DNA of 64,000 nucleotides from DATJPD01 sp035506575. Lineage in GTDB: Bacteria; Pseudomonadota; Alphaproteobacteria; CACIAM-22H2. The notes below the pieces were generated by a model. The model saw only the letters and a program-made list of their open reading frames with translations. It did no database searches and had not been told where the DNA came from. The position numbers and the translations under genes were made by a program. The stretch spans positions 1 through 64,000 of the forward strand of contig DATJPD010000082.1 of NCBI GenBank assembly GCA_035506575.1, in the 5' to 3' direction. Of the stretch, positions 31,308-39,769 are shown in pieces (within the stretch, counting starts at the first letter, position 1; the number at the start of each line of letters is the position of its first letter).

Positions 31308-31865
31308 CTAGCGTTTCGAGAACTGGAAGCTGCGGCGCGCCTTGGCGCGGCCGTACTTCTTGCGCTCGACCACACGGCTGTCGCGGGTCAGGAAGCCCAC
31401 CTTCTTGAGCACGGCGCGCAGGCCCGGCTCGTAAAGCGTCAGCGCCTTGCTGATGCCGTGACGCACCGCCCCCGCCTGGCCGGACAAGCCGCCGCCGGTG
31501 ACCGTCGCGACCACGTCGAACTGCTCGCTGCGATTGGCCACCAGGAACGGCTGGCGGATCAGCATGCGCAGCACCGGCCGCGCGAAATAGATGTTGCCGT
31601 CGCGGCCGTTCACCTGGAAGCCGCCCTTGCCGGGCTTGAGCCACACGCGGGCGACCGCGTTCTTGCGCTTGCCGGTGGCGTAGGACCGCCCCTGCGCGTC
31701 GCGCTGCGGCTCGGGCAGTTCGGCCGCCGGCTGCGCCACCTGCTGGGCAGCACTCGCCATCGCGAGATCGGCCAGGGTGCGCGTCCGCGTCACCGTCGAG
31801 GGCCGCTCGCCGCCCGCCCGATCCGTGCGCGGCCCGCTGCCGCCTCTCGTCGGTCTCTCAGCCAT
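31308..31865 (-). CDS. rpsI: 30S ribosomal protein S9
   Basis: Small-subunit protein whose C-terminal tail contacts P-site tRNA. The S9 core starts at GRSYATGKRKNAVARVWLKPG and includes GGGLSGQAGAVRHGISKAL and the invariant end RRSFQFSKR. The core is about 128 residues. Here it is preceded by about 57 extra residues rich in Arg, Thr, Pro and Ala. Alphaproteobacterial S9 often has a short extension, but this one is long. A later start at Met36 would shorten it. It begins three bases after rplM, the standard operon. Confidence 0.96.
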   Translation of the reverse strand: MAERPTRGGSGPRTDRAGGERPSTVTRTRTLADLAMASAAQQVAQPAAELPEPQRDAQGRSYATGKRKNAVARVWLKPGKGGFQVNGRDGNIYFARPVLRMLIRQPFLVANRSEQFDVVATVTGGGLSGQAGAVRHGISKALTLYEPGLRAVLKKVGFLTRDSRVVERKKYGRAKARRSFQFSKR

Positions 31866-31868
31866 CGC

Positions 31869-32342
31869 TTACGCGCTCCTCTTGTTCTTCGGATTCAACT
31901 TGGCGAAATCCACGACCTGGGGATTCTGCGCCTCGTGCGGATGCTGGGTCCCGGCATAGACCTTGAGGTTGCGCATCTGCTTGCGCGCCAGCGGGCTGTC
32001 CTTCTTCATCATCCGCTCGACGGCGCGCACGATCAGACGCTCAGGGAACTTGCTGCGCAAGGTCTCCTGCGGCGTCTGCTCCTTGACGCCGCCGGGATGG
32101 CCGGTGTGCCAGTAGAACACCCGGTCGGTGATCTTGCGGCCGGTGATCCGCACCTTCTCGGCGTTGATCACCACCACGTTGTCGCCGCAATCGACGTGCG
32201 GCGTGAAATTCGTCCGGTGCTTGCCCTTGAGGCGGAGTGCCAGGAACGAGGCGAGACGGCCCAGCACGACGCCATCGGCATCCACCAGGATCCATTTCTT
32301 GCCCTTCGCCGCCGCGGCCGGCGTCAACGAAACGGTCGACAT
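31869..32342 (-). CDS. rplM: 50S ribosomal protein L13
   Basis: Early-assembling large-subunit protein. It has 157 residues and begins MSTVSLTPAAAAKGKKWILVDADGVVLGRLAS. Family segments are GDNVVVINAEKVRITGRK, RVFYWHTGHPGGVK and FPERLIVRAVERMMKKDSPL, and the end is typical (HEAQNPQVVDFAKLNPKNKRSA). I chose the ATG at 32342, since the upstream start at 32378 lies within the leader hairpin. It is first gene of rplM-rpsI. Confidence 0.97.
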   Translation of the reverse strand: MSTVSLTPAAAAKGKKWILVDADGVVLGRLASFLALRLKGKHRTNFTPHVDCGDNVVVINAEKVRITGRKITDRVFYWHTGHPGGVKEQTPQETLRSKFPERLIVRAVERMMKKDSPLARKQMRNLKVYAGTQHPHEAQNPQVVDFAKLNPKNKRSA

Positions 32343-32364
32343 GACTTCATCCCAAATAAGGAAC

Positions 32365-32387
32365 GGCGGACCACGCACGGGTCCGCC
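32365..32387 (-). promoter_or_regulatory. rplM leader hairpin
   Basis: GGCGGACC (32365-32372) and GGTCCGCC (32380-32387) form a perfect 8-bp stem in the short rplM 5' UTR. A ribosomal-protein autoregulatory hairpin is plausible. It is not a match to a family I can name. Confidence 0.45.
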
Positions 32388-32398
32388 GAAGGTGGCGG

Positions 32399-32427
32399 AC
32401 TATCGTTCGTGGTGGCTCACCTGTCAA
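32399..32427 (-). promoter_or_regulatory. Sigma-70 type promoter of rplM-rpsI
   Basis: On the minus strand, a perfect -35 TTGACA (32427-32422) and a -10 GATAGT (32404-32399) are separated by 17 bp. Transcription would begin near 32392, about 50 bases before the rplM ATG. Confidence 0.65.
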
Positions 32428-32502
32428 GCAAAGAATTGCAGCACAAATCAGCAGTTTGCGATTACGGTATTATATAACCGCATGCGCAGACGATTGGAAT
32501 TA

Positions 32503-32985
32503 TTACTTTCTTTGCTCGGGCGGGGGGATCGAATAGGTGCCGGTGACGTGTGCGACCGGCTCGTCCTCACCTTCCGAATAGAGCGTGACCTCGAGCACGG
32601 CCAGCCGCTTGCCAAGCTTGAGGCAGCGACCCTCTGCGATCACGTCCGCCTCGCCCGGCTTGCGCAGGAAATTGATGTTGAGGTTCGTCGTCACCGCAAG
32701 CTCGACCGGGCCGATCTGGCTCAACACGACCAGGTACATCACGAAATCGGCGAGCCCCATCAGCGCCGGCCCCGCGACCGTGCCTCCGGGCCGGATGAGG
32801 TCGCGCCGGAACGGCATACGGGTCAGGCAGCGTCCGTACTCGAGCGTCTCGACGCGCAGGCCAAGAAGGGCTGCGAGCGGCAGGCTCTCGCGCACGATGC
32901 GCTCGACATCGGCGATGGACACGTGGCTTGGCCGTGGTGGGCTCTGGCGCGGCGCTGGGTTCACGCTTGAATCCTCGTTGGACAT
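32503..32985 (-). CDS. PaaI-family (hotdog-fold) thioesterase
   Basis: A 160-residue hotdog-fold protein of the PaaI/YdiI acyl-CoA thioesterase group. It shows CLTRMPFRRDLIRPGGTVAGPALMGLADFVMYL, where an Asp replaces the usual catalytic Asp/Glu region helix pattern, then ELAVTTNLNINFLRKPGEADVIAEGRCLKLGKRLAVLEVTLYS and a C-terminal HVTGTYSIP. It would hydrolyse acyl-CoA thioesters. It is divergent from an enoyl-CoA hydratase gene 66 bases away, hinting at a shared acyl-CoA pathway. The ATG at 32985 is the best of several in-frame starts. Confidence 0.82.
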   Translation of the reverse strand: MSNEDSSVNPAPRQSPPRPSHVSIADVERIVRESLPLAALLGLRVETLEYGRCLTRMPFRRDLIRPGGTVAGPALMGLADFVMYLVVLSQIGPVELAVTTNLNINFLRKPGEADVIAEGRCLKLGKRLAVLEVTLYSEGEDEPVAHVTGTYSIPPPEQRK

Positions 32986-33051
32986 GACCGCAAATACAGG
33001 CAGCGGCGATGCCCCGCAAGGTCTCGTCGCCGGATCTGCGAGGAGATGCAC

Positions 33052-33849
33052 ATGACCACCGCCGCTCCGACCGAACCGCTCGTGCTGCGCCAGGATCGCG
33101 ACGGTGTGGCAACTCTGACCCTGAACCGGCCGGCGCAGCGGAACGCCCTCTCCGTGGCGTTGATGGGTGCCTTGCAGGCGGAGCTCGACCGCATCAAGGA
33201 CGACCGGGCCGTGAAAGTGATTGTGATCGCGGGAGCGGGTCCCGGGTTCTGCGGCGGTCACGACCTCAAGGAGATGCGAGCCAATCCCGGGCGCCAGGCC
33301 TACGAGGCGCTGTTCGCCCAATGCTCACGCCTCATGCTGTCGATCGTCCGCCTGCCCAAGCCGGTGATCGCGCGCGTGCATGCGGTCGCGGCCGCGGCGG
33401 GATGCCAGCTGGTCGCGACCTGCGATCTTGCCGTCGCCGCCGAGAGCGCCCGATTTGCGGTCAACGGCGTCAACATCGGTCTGTTCTGCTCCACCCCCAT
33501 GGTGGCCCTCACGCGCGCCATTCCGCGCAAGCCGGCGATGGAGATGCTGCTGACGGGCGAGCTCATCGATGCCCGCACTGCACTCGCCTATGGGCTGGTG
33601 AACCGCGTCGTAGCCGATGACCAGCTTGATGCGGCGGTGGCCGAGCTTGCGGCAAAAATCGTCGCCAAGTCGCCCTACGCGCTCGCGATCGGCAAGGAGG
33701 CGTTCTACCGCCAGGCCGAGCTCGGGCTCGAGGACGCCTATGCCTATGCGAGCCAGGTGATGACGACCAACATGCTGGCGCGCGACGCCGAGGCCGGCAT
33801 CGATGCGTTCATCGCCAAGCGGCCGATGCCCGACTGGCAGGGGCGTTGA
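33052..33849 (+). CDS. Enoyl-CoA hydratase/isomerase family protein
   Basis: A 265-residue crotonase-fold protein. The oxyanion-hole segments are visible: VIVIAGAGPGFCGGHDLKEM and AVAAAAGCQLVATCDLAVAAESARFAVNGVNIGLFCSTPM. The second catalytic Glu position in the latter is replaced by non-acidic residues, as in ECHDC3-type members, so hydratase activity should not be assumed. AGGAG at 33041-33045 sits 6 bases before the ATG at 33052; the ATG at 33046 touches it. A stem-loop follows the gene. Confidence 0.85.
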   Translation: MTTAAPTEPLVLRQDRDGVATLTLNRPAQRNALSVALMGALQAELDRIKDDRAVKVIVIAGAGPGFCGGHDLKEMRANPGRQAYEALFAQCSRLMLSIVRLPKPVIARVHAVAAAAGCQLVATCDLAVAAESARFAVNGVNIGLFCSTPMVALTRAIPRKPAMEMLLTGELIDARTALAYGLVNRVVADDQLDAAVAELAAKIVAKSPYALAIGKEAFYRQAELGLEDAYAYASQVMTTNMLARDAEAGIDAFIAKRPMPDWQGR

Positions 33850-33876
33850 CGGCACCGCGCAGAGGCGTCGCTTGAT

Positions 33877-33898
33877 TTTGGTGCGAAAACGCACCAAA
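33877..33898 (+). terminator. Stem-loop after the enoyl-CoA hydratase gene
   Basis: TTTGGTGCG (33877-33885), loop AAAA, CGCACCAAA (33890-33898): a perfect 9-bp stem 28 bases after the stop, followed by TCTTAACC. It is likely an intrinsic terminator with a weak T-run. Confidence 0.62.
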
Positions 33899-33996
33899 TC
33901 TTAACCAGTGTTAACATAAGATAACTGCCGTCGAGTCGAGGGCGCGGCGACCGGAGGGGCACCGGCGCCGCACGCACTACGCGGGAAGACTTAATT

Positions 33997-35280
33997 ATGC
34001 CCGATCGCAGAGTCCTGCTGACCCCCGCCGGGCGCGCATCGCGCCAGATCATTCGTCAGGCGTTGTCGCAGGACGAGCTCAACCGCGCCGCCCAGCTCCA
34101 CGACGATTTCGTCAATTCGCGCCGCGGCGGCCAGCGCATGAGCTTCTCCGGCCGCGACCTGTCGCTGTTGAATCTGTCCGGGCTCAACCTCCAGGGCGCC
34201 GTGTTCACCGGCTCGGCCTTCTTCAACACCAATCTCTCGAATGCGGTCCTGGACTCGACCATCCTGTTCGGCTGCGACCTGAGCGATGCCAACCTCCAGG
34301 GCGCGTCGTTGCGCGATGCCGATCTGCGGGGCGCCTGCTTCCGCCGCACCAATCTTTCGGGCGCCAACCTGTCGGGCGCCGACCTGCGCGAAGGCCGCCT
34401 CGCGCACCGCGACCGTGACAAAGGCTTCAAGGAAGTCGTGTTCGATGAGGTCGACGCGGCAAACATGGAGGGCGCCAATCTCACCAGCGCCAATCTGTCG
34501 CTGGCGCGCCTTGCCGCCACGGTGGCCGACCGCGCCGACTTCACCGATGCCAACATGCGCGGCTGCAAGCTGCCGCGCGCCAATCTCAAACGCGCCATCC
34601 TGCGCGGTGCCGATCTCTCGCACGCCGATCTGAGCGGCGCCAATTTGCGGGGCGCCAACCTGCGTTATGCCGTGCTCATGGGCGCCAGCCTCGCGCACGC
34701 GGACACGGCGGAAGCCGACATGACGGGCGTGCTCACCGACGCTCCGGTCGGAAAGCCGATCAGCGCCCTTCCCCGCCCGCTCGACGCGCTGCTTGCCGAC
34801 CACGACCGCTTCGTCCGCTCGGCCGGCGCCGAAGGTCGGGCCCTCGACCTCTCGGGCTTCGACCTGCGCAATGCGCCGGTCCTCACCCGCTTCTCGCTCG
34901 CCACGCTGAAGGCAAAAGGGGCCGTCTTCTACGGTCTCGACCTGCAGAACGTCCGCATGCAGGCCGCCCAGCTCGAAGGAGCGGATTTCCGCTCCTGCCG
35001 GCTGGCGGGTGCCGACATGCGCGGCGCCAATCTCACGGAAGCGCTGCTGTCGCACGCCGACTTGCGCGACAGCGACTTCAGCGCCATCCTCGTGCGTGAG
35101 ACCATGGCCGTGCCGACCAAGCTGATCCAGGCCGAGTTGCGCGGTGCCGATCTGCGCGGCGCCAATCTCTCGGGCGTTAACCTGCGTGGCGCCGACCTCA
35201 CCGGGGCGCGCCTCGAGGGTGCGAAGCTCGAGAATGCCGATCTCGCGCATGCGGTCGGCGTGCCGGAGGGGCTCAAGTGA
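33997..35280 (+). CDS. Pentapeptide-repeat protein
   Basis: A 427-residue protein built mostly from A(D/N)LxG repeats that fold as a right-handed beta-helix. The first block runs about residues 50-245 (LSLLNLSGLNLQGAVF onward, for example ANLSGADLREG). A non-repeat linker of about 30 residues (ALPRPLDALLADHDRFV) follows, then a second block at about 280-420 ending ARLEGAKLENADL. There is no signal peptide or catalytic domain. Known members mimic DNA or scaffold proteins, but function cannot be predicted. The next gene starts at the GTG overlapping this stop codon. Confidence 0.88.
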   Translation: MPDRRVLLTPAGRASRQIIRQALSQDELNRAAQLHDDFVNSRRGGQRMSFSGRDLSLLNLSGLNLQGAVFTGSAFFNTNLSNAVLDSTILFGCDLSDANLQGASLRDADLRGACFRRTNLSGANLSGADLREGRLAHRDRDKGFKEVVFDEVDAANMEGANLTSANLSLARLAATVADRADFTDANMRGCKLPRANLKRAILRGADLSHADLSGANLRGANLRYAVLMGASLAHADTAEADMTGVLTDAPVGKPISALPRPLDALLADHDRFVRSAGAEGRALDLSGFDLRNAPVLTRFSLATLKAKGAVFYGLDLQNVRMQAAQLEGADFRSCRLAGADMRGANLTEALLSHADLRDSDFSAILVRETMAVPTKLIQAELRGADLRGANLSGVNLRGADLTGARLEGAKLENADLAHAVGVPEGLK

Positions 35281-35792
35281 CGGCGACTGCGGCGGCCGCA
35301 CCCGACCACGACGCCTACACGGACGACTACATCCGCGGCATCCTGCGGCGCGTGCGCACGATCGCCATGGTCGGGGCCAGTCCGAACTGGAACCGGCCGA
35401 GCTACTTCGCGATGAAGTACCTGCAACACAAGGGCTACCGGGTGATCCCGGTGAACCCGGTCGCGGCCGGCCAATCCATCCTCGGCGAGAAGGTCTACGC
35501 GACCCTGAAGGACATCCCAGACCCGGTCGACATGGTCGATATCTTCCGCAACTCCGACGCCGCCGGTCCGATCACCGACGAGGCGATCGCCATCGGCGCC
35601 AAGGTGGTGTGGATGCAGCTCGGCGTGCGCAACGATGCCGCCAAAGACCGCGCCGAGGCGGCGGGGCTCACGGTCGTGATGAACCGCTGCCCCAAGATCG
35701 AATACGGCCGCCTCCACGGCGAGCTGTCGTGGAGCGGCATCAACTCCGGCATCATTTCGGCCAAGCGCCCGCGGCTGATGCGGGTGAGCTGA
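35277..35792 (+). CDS. CoA-binding domain protein
   Basis: A 171-residue Rossmann-fold protein of the CoA_binding_2 family (YccU-like). Signatures are RTIAMVGASPNWNRPSYFAMKYLQHKGYRVIPVNP, DMVDIFRNSDAAGPITDEAIAIGAKVVWMQLGV and VVMNRCPKIEYGRL. It has no ligase domains, so it probably binds CoA or another nucleotide as a small regulatory protein. The GTG start overlaps the stop of the pentapeptide gene by four bases, so translation is coupled. The two are likely functionally linked. Confidence 0.87.
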   Translation: MTATAAAAPDHDAYTDDYIRGILRRVRTIAMVGASPNWNRPSYFAMKYLQHKGYRVIPVNPVAAGQSILGEKVYATLKDIPDPVDMVDIFRNSDAAGPITDEAIAIGAKVVWMQLGVRNDAAKDRAEAAGLTVVMNRCPKIEYGRLHGELSWSGINSGIISAKRPRLMRVS

Positions 35793-37586
35793 TTACAGGG
35801 CCCGGGGGCCCTTCACTTCGACCGGGCGGGCGCCTTCGGCCGCATCCGTGATATCGGCCCACACGATCAACGTACCGCCGTCGGGCGTGCGCAGATCGCG
35901 GGCCAGCAGCCGGCGGCCGTTCACATCATGGATCACCGGCTCGCCGGCGGCGGCGCGGTGGCGGGCGAGCCGCTCGGCCAGGATCTCCGCCGCACGCCCC
36001 GGCGGCGACGGCACGTCGCCGAGCCGGATGCTCTCCCAATAGAACCGCTCGAAGGTCACCCCGGGCACCAGGAATTTCGCCGCACGCCCCGAGCTTCGGC
36101 GGTACAGCTCGTTGCACACCACGAAGCGGTCTTCGGCGTCCCAGAACGAGAACCCGTTGGCCCCGTGTTCCATGGCGTACAGGAACCGCATGTTCGCCCG
36201 CGACGAGGCGCTGCGCTCCTCCACGACGGCCGTGATGTCGCGGGCGACGCCGCGATAGCCGACGAAATTGCCGCGCGCATCGAAGCGCGGCATACCGCTG
36301 AGATTGAGATGCGCGATGCGTCCCGCGGGCGTGCGGACCTGGCAGAGGAATTCGCGGAACAGGCGCTGGGCGGCGATGTCGTCCTCGAGCTGCCCGACCG
36401 TCAGATCGCCCGGCTGGGTGATCATCAGGTCCCGCAGGCTGCGTCCCAGCGCGTCGTGCACGGGAAAGCCGGTGTGGCCGTGCCCGGCGCGCGACACATA
36501 GCTGAAGCGCAAGTCCCCGTCGGTTTCCCAATACCAGTCCGATGCGGCCTCGGCGAAATCGCGAAAGCGCGCCTCGCTGCGCTCGCGGCGCCGCAGCTGC
36601 AGCACCAGAAGCGCGATCAGGGCCGCGATGACAATATCGGCACCGATCACCCAGATGCCGGCCACGGAAGCGTGGCGCCACCACTCGTCGAGAACCACCG
36701 AGGTGTCGAGCACGGTGCGCACGACGACCGGATAATCGTCGAGTGCCGCATAGCCGTAGAGCCGGTCGATATGATCGGAGCCACTGATTCCGCGCGTCGA
36801 GCCGATCTTGTCCTGGGTGAGAAGTTGATGCAGGTTGAAATTCTCGACCGCACGGCCGACCCGGCCCTCGATCCACGGATAGCGCGCAAGCATGACCTCA
36901 TCGGTGGTCAGGAGCGCGATCGCGGAATGCGGTCCGAGGTCGATGGCCGCGTACAATCGCGACAGATACACGGGGTCGATGTCGGCCCCGACCACCCCGA
37001 GAAAGCGACCGTTGGCATCCTCCATGCGGCGCGTCAGCAGGAAGACCCATTGCCCGTCGACCCGGCTCCGGAAGCTGGGCGTCACCAGCGGGCCCATCTG
37101 CCCTGCCTGGTGCGCCACGAAATAAGGCTGCTCCACGGCGGAGACCCGCGGCGGCGGGAAACTCCTCGCGCTGTAAAGGGCATTGCCCTGGGCGTCGGTG
37201 ACGAAGAGGTTCTTGAGCTGCGGCAAGGTCGGAACGATCGACTGCAGCATCCGATGTCGGGTCTCGTCGTCCGAGCCGGGGTTGCTCGCGAGGTCGTTGA
37301 TGATGCTGAGCACCGCAAGGTCGGCGCCCTTGAACGCCGCCAAAGTCTGCTGCGACTGGCTGAGCGCCAGCCGTCGCAGATCTATCTGCGCCTTGTCGAG
37401 CGCGTCGCTCCGCATCTCCCATAGGACGAGCGCCGCCGCAGCCATCGATGCCGCGATCAGGACGATCCCGAACCAGATCAAGAGACGGCTGGGCGTCCGG
37501 CTGATCCACGGATCGGCCTCGCCCCACCGGTCTGGGGGCTCGAACGGCGGGGGCGCGCCTGCGGCGCTGGACTCCTGGGGGCTCAT
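35793..37586 (-). CDS. Membrane PAS sensor protein without an output domain
   Basis: A 597-residue protein with an N-terminal membrane helix (LLIWFGIVLIAASMAAAALVL), a periplasmic Cache-type domain (about 65-300: VTDAQGNALYSARSF; FLGVVGADIDPVYLSRLYA), a second helix (GIWVIGADIVIAALIALLVLQL), then two PAS domains (about 335-460 and 465-590). The first PAS resembles those of the histidine kinase at 7.6-9.9 kb (SDWYWETDGDLRFSYVS; FVGYRGVARDIT). The chain stops just after the second PAS: no HisKA, GGDEF, EAL, MCP or HTH domain is present. The start at 37586 (MSPQES) lacks a strong ribosome site; 37613 is the alternative. Confidence 0.8.
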   Translation of the reverse strand: MSPQESSAAGAPPPFEPPDRWGEADPWISRTPSRLLIWFGIVLIAASMAAAALVLWEMRSDALDKAQIDLRRLALSQSQQTLAAFKGADLAVLSIINDLASNPGSDDETRHRMLQSIVPTLPQLKNLFVTDAQGNALYSARSFPPPRVSAVEQPYFVAHQAGQMGPLVTPSFRSRVDGQWVFLLTRRMEDANGRFLGVVGADIDPVYLSRLYAAIDLGPHSAIALLTTDEVMLARYPWIEGRVGRAVENFNLHQLLTQDKIGSTRGISGSDHIDRLYGYAALDDYPVVVRTVLDTSVVLDEWWRHASVAGIWVIGADIVIAALIALLVLQLRRRERSEARFRDFAEAASDWYWETDGDLRFSYVSRAGHGHTGFPVHDALGRSLRDLMITQPGDLTVGQLEDDIAAQRLFREFLCQVRTPAGRIAHLNLSGMPRFDARGNFVGYRGVARDITAVVEERSASSRANMRFLYAMEHGANGFSFWDAEDRFVVCNELYRRSSGRAAKFLVPGVTFERFYWESIRLGDVPSPPGRAAEILAERLARHRAAAGEPVIHDVNGRRLLARDLRTPDGGTLIVWADITDAAEGARPVEVKGPRAL

Positions 37587-37687
37587 GGCAACAGGAGGAA
37601 AGTATAGCGGCATTGCAGGCCGGGTCCATCGCCCCCGGCGGCCCGGGCATGTTAAGACAGATGCGCCGTCACCGCTCGAGGATATCC

Positions 37688-38986
37688 ATGCCCGACGAGA
37701 AACCCCGCAGCTTCGGCTTCGAGACGCGCGCCGTACACGCCGGCGCCACGCCCGATCCGGTCACCGGTGCCCGCAGCACGCCGATCTATCAGACGACGGC
37801 CTATGTGTTCGATGACGTCGACCATGCGGCTTCGCTCTTCAACCTGCAGACCTTCGGGTACATCTACAGCCGGCTCACCAACCCGACGGTCGCCGTGCTC
37901 GAGGAGCGCCTGGCCAATCTCGAAGGCGGCCGCGGCTGCGTCTGCGCAGCCTCGGGTCATGCGGCCCAGCTCCTCACCTTCTTCACGTTGATGGACAATG
38001 GCGACGAATTCGTCGCCAGCCGCAACCTCTATGGCGGGTCGATCACGCAGTTCACCCACAGCTTCAAGAAATTCGGCTGGACCGCCCGTTTTGTCGACCC
38101 CGCGGATCCCAAGAATTTCGAAGCCGCACTGACGCCCAAGTGCAAGGCGATCTTCGTCGAGAGCCTCGCCAACCCGGGCGGCGTCATCGTCGACCTTGAG
38201 CCCATCGGCGAGATCGCGCGGCGGGCGGGGATTCCGCTGATCGTCGACAACACGATGGCGACGCCCTATCTGTGCCGGCCGTTCGAATGGGGGGCCGATC
38301 TGGTCGTGCACTCGACCACCAAGTTCCTGTCCGGCCATGGCAACTCGATGGGCGGAGCGGTCATCGAATCCGGCCGCTTCGACTGGGGGAAGAGCGGAAA
38401 ATTCCCGTCGATGAGCGGCCCCGATCCTGCCTACCACGGGCTCAGCTTCGCCGAGACCTTCGGCGATTTCGGCTTCACCATGAAGGCCCGCGCGGTCTCC
38501 CTGCGCGACCTGGGCCCGACGATGGCGCCGTTCAACGCGTTCCTCACGATCACCGGCATCGAGACCCTGCACCTGCGCATGGAGCGCCACGTCGAGAATG
38601 CGCTGGCGGTGGCGGAGTTCCTGGAGCGGCACCCGGCGGTGAGCTGGGTGTCGTACGCGGGCCTGACATCGAGCCCCTACCGCAAGCTGGTCGAAAGATA
38701 CATGCCGCGCGGCGCCGGTTCGGTATTCACGTTCGGCGTCAAAGGCGGCTTTGCCGCCGGCGTCAAACTCGTCGAGACCGTGGAGCTGTTCTCGCATCTC
38801 GCGAATATCGGCGACACGCGTTCGCTCATCATTCACCCGGCCTCCACCACCCACCGCCAGCTCACCGAAGAGCAGCAGGTCAAGGCGGGCGCCGGCCCGG
38901 ATGTGATCCGCCTGTCGGTCGGGATCGAGACCGCCTCTGACTTGATCGCGGACCTCGACCGGGCGCTCCGCGCGGCCGCGGGCTGA
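37688..38986 (+). CDS. metY: O-acetylhomoserine sulfhydrylase (aminocarboxypropyltransferase)
   Basis: PLP enzyme of the Cys/Met metabolism family that makes homocysteine from O-acetylhomoserine and sulfide. It has 432 residues, the longer MetY class. Family features are FETRAVHAGATPDPVTGARSTPIYQTTAYVF at the start, YSRLTNPTVAVLEERLANLEGG, DNTMATPYLCRPFEWGADLVVHSTTKFLSGHGNSMGG (Schiff-base lysine in STTKF) and HPASTTHRQL near the end. GAGGA sits just before the ATG at 37688. There is no obvious SAM-responsive leader in the short upstream gap. It uses homoserine produced by hom once acetylated. Confidence 0.93.
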   Translation: MPDEKPRSFGFETRAVHAGATPDPVTGARSTPIYQTTAYVFDDVDHAASLFNLQTFGYIYSRLTNPTVAVLEERLANLEGGRGCVCAASGHAAQLLTFFTLMDNGDEFVASRNLYGGSITQFTHSFKKFGWTARFVDPADPKNFEAALTPKCKAIFVESLANPGGVIVDLEPIGEIARRAGIPLIVDNTMATPYLCRPFEWGADLVVHSTTKFLSGHGNSMGGAVIESGRFDWGKSGKFPSMSGPDPAYHGLSFAETFGDFGFTMKARAVSLRDLGPTMAPFNAFLTITGIETLHLRMERHVENALAVAEFLERHPAVSWVSYAGLTSSPYRKLVERYMPRGAGSVFTFGVKGGFAAGVKLVETVELFSHLANIGDTRSLIIHPASTTHRQLTEEQQVKAGAGPDVIRLSVGIETASDLIADLDRALRAAAG

Positions 38987-38989
38987 TGT

Positions 38990-39769
38990 TCAGACCACCT
39001 CAAATTCCATGAGCTGGATCGGCGCCTGGAAATAGGCGCGGCGGAAAGAGTCCTGGTTCGCGTATCTGCTCTGCGGCAGCCGCTTGTATCCCAGCTGCAA
39101 ACGCAAGGACGGGCGCTCGAACGGATACGGATCGAACCGGACCTTGCGCGGCCCGAGCGCTGTCAGCCTCAGCGGGATGCCGTCGCGCTTCGAGCTGCCA
39201 TAGGCGGTGGGTACCGGCTCGATGTAATCGTCACACGGCTCGGCGCAGCAGAAGTACAGTCCAAGCAGGTCCCACACCTGCAGCAGCCGATAGTTGGTCC
39301 ATACCTCGTCAGGATCGAACGCTTTGCGCGCCTCCGCCTGACGCTTTTCGTCGCGCTCGATATACGCCGCGACCTCGGGCCGGTCGTAGCGCGCGTAATT
39401 GTCCGGATGGGTGATCGTGTCGTAACGGTGCCGCCAAAGTCCCGTCCGGTGCATGCTGACGATCAGCCCGGAATAAGGGTCGATATCGGTCATCCAGTCG
39501 CTGCACCACTGGTACGCGTCGAGCTGTTTCTGGCTGAACGGCAACGTGCGGAACTCCGGCGTATCGCCGCTCTCCAGCAAAATCGGGCTGGTCTCGTAGC
39601 GCAGCCAGCCGAAATCATGAAAGGTCGCGGCGCGCACCACCGAATCGTACGGCCTCGGTGCCGCAAACCGCCCGTTCCCCCAATGCGCCGCCATCTGGCC
39701 GACCAGACGGGAGTGATCGGTCTGGCCGATCAGCGTCAGCTGTCCGTCGCTTTCCTTGCGTACGATCAC
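38990..39769 (-). CDS. DUF3891 family protein
   Basis: A 259-residue protein of DUF3891. The family starts MIVR-x-E and carries spaced histidines resembling an HD-like metal site: GQTDHSRLVGQMAAHWG, AATFHDFGWLRYE and SMHRTGLWRHRY. The function of the family is not established. The GTG start at 39769 overlaps the stop of the RutB-like gene by four bases (GTGA), so the two are translationally coupled. DUF3891 may therefore act on, or be needed for, the product of the amidohydrolase. The frame is open far upstream, but that is a shadow of the neighbour. Confidence 0.8.
   Translation of the reverse strand: MIVRKESDGQLTLIGQTDHSRLVGQMAAHWGNGRFAAPRPYDSVVRAATFHDFGWLRYETSPILLESGDTPEFRTLPFSQKQLDAYQWCSDWMTDIDPYSGLIVSMHRTGLWRHRYDTITHPDNYARYDRPEVAAYIERDEKRQAEARKAFDPDEVWTNYRLLQVWDLLGLYFCCAEPCDDYIEPVPTAYGSSKRDGIPLRLTALGPRKVRFDPYPFERPSLRLQLGYKRLPQSRYANQDSFRRAYFQAPIQLMEFEVV

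Noticed and set aside
32469..32474. TATAAT on the minus strand as the rplM -10 box
   Set aside because: No -35 at suitable spacing. The TTGACA-N17-GATAGT pair at 32399-32427 fits better.
33901..33914. Possible CtrA cell-cycle site (two TTAA half-sites)
   Set aside because: The half-sites are separated by six bases; the canonical CtrA site has seven.
37614..37687. SAM-II-type riboswitch upstream of metY
   Set aside because: The gap is under 100 bases, and I see no pseudoknot-like complementarity or conserved core.
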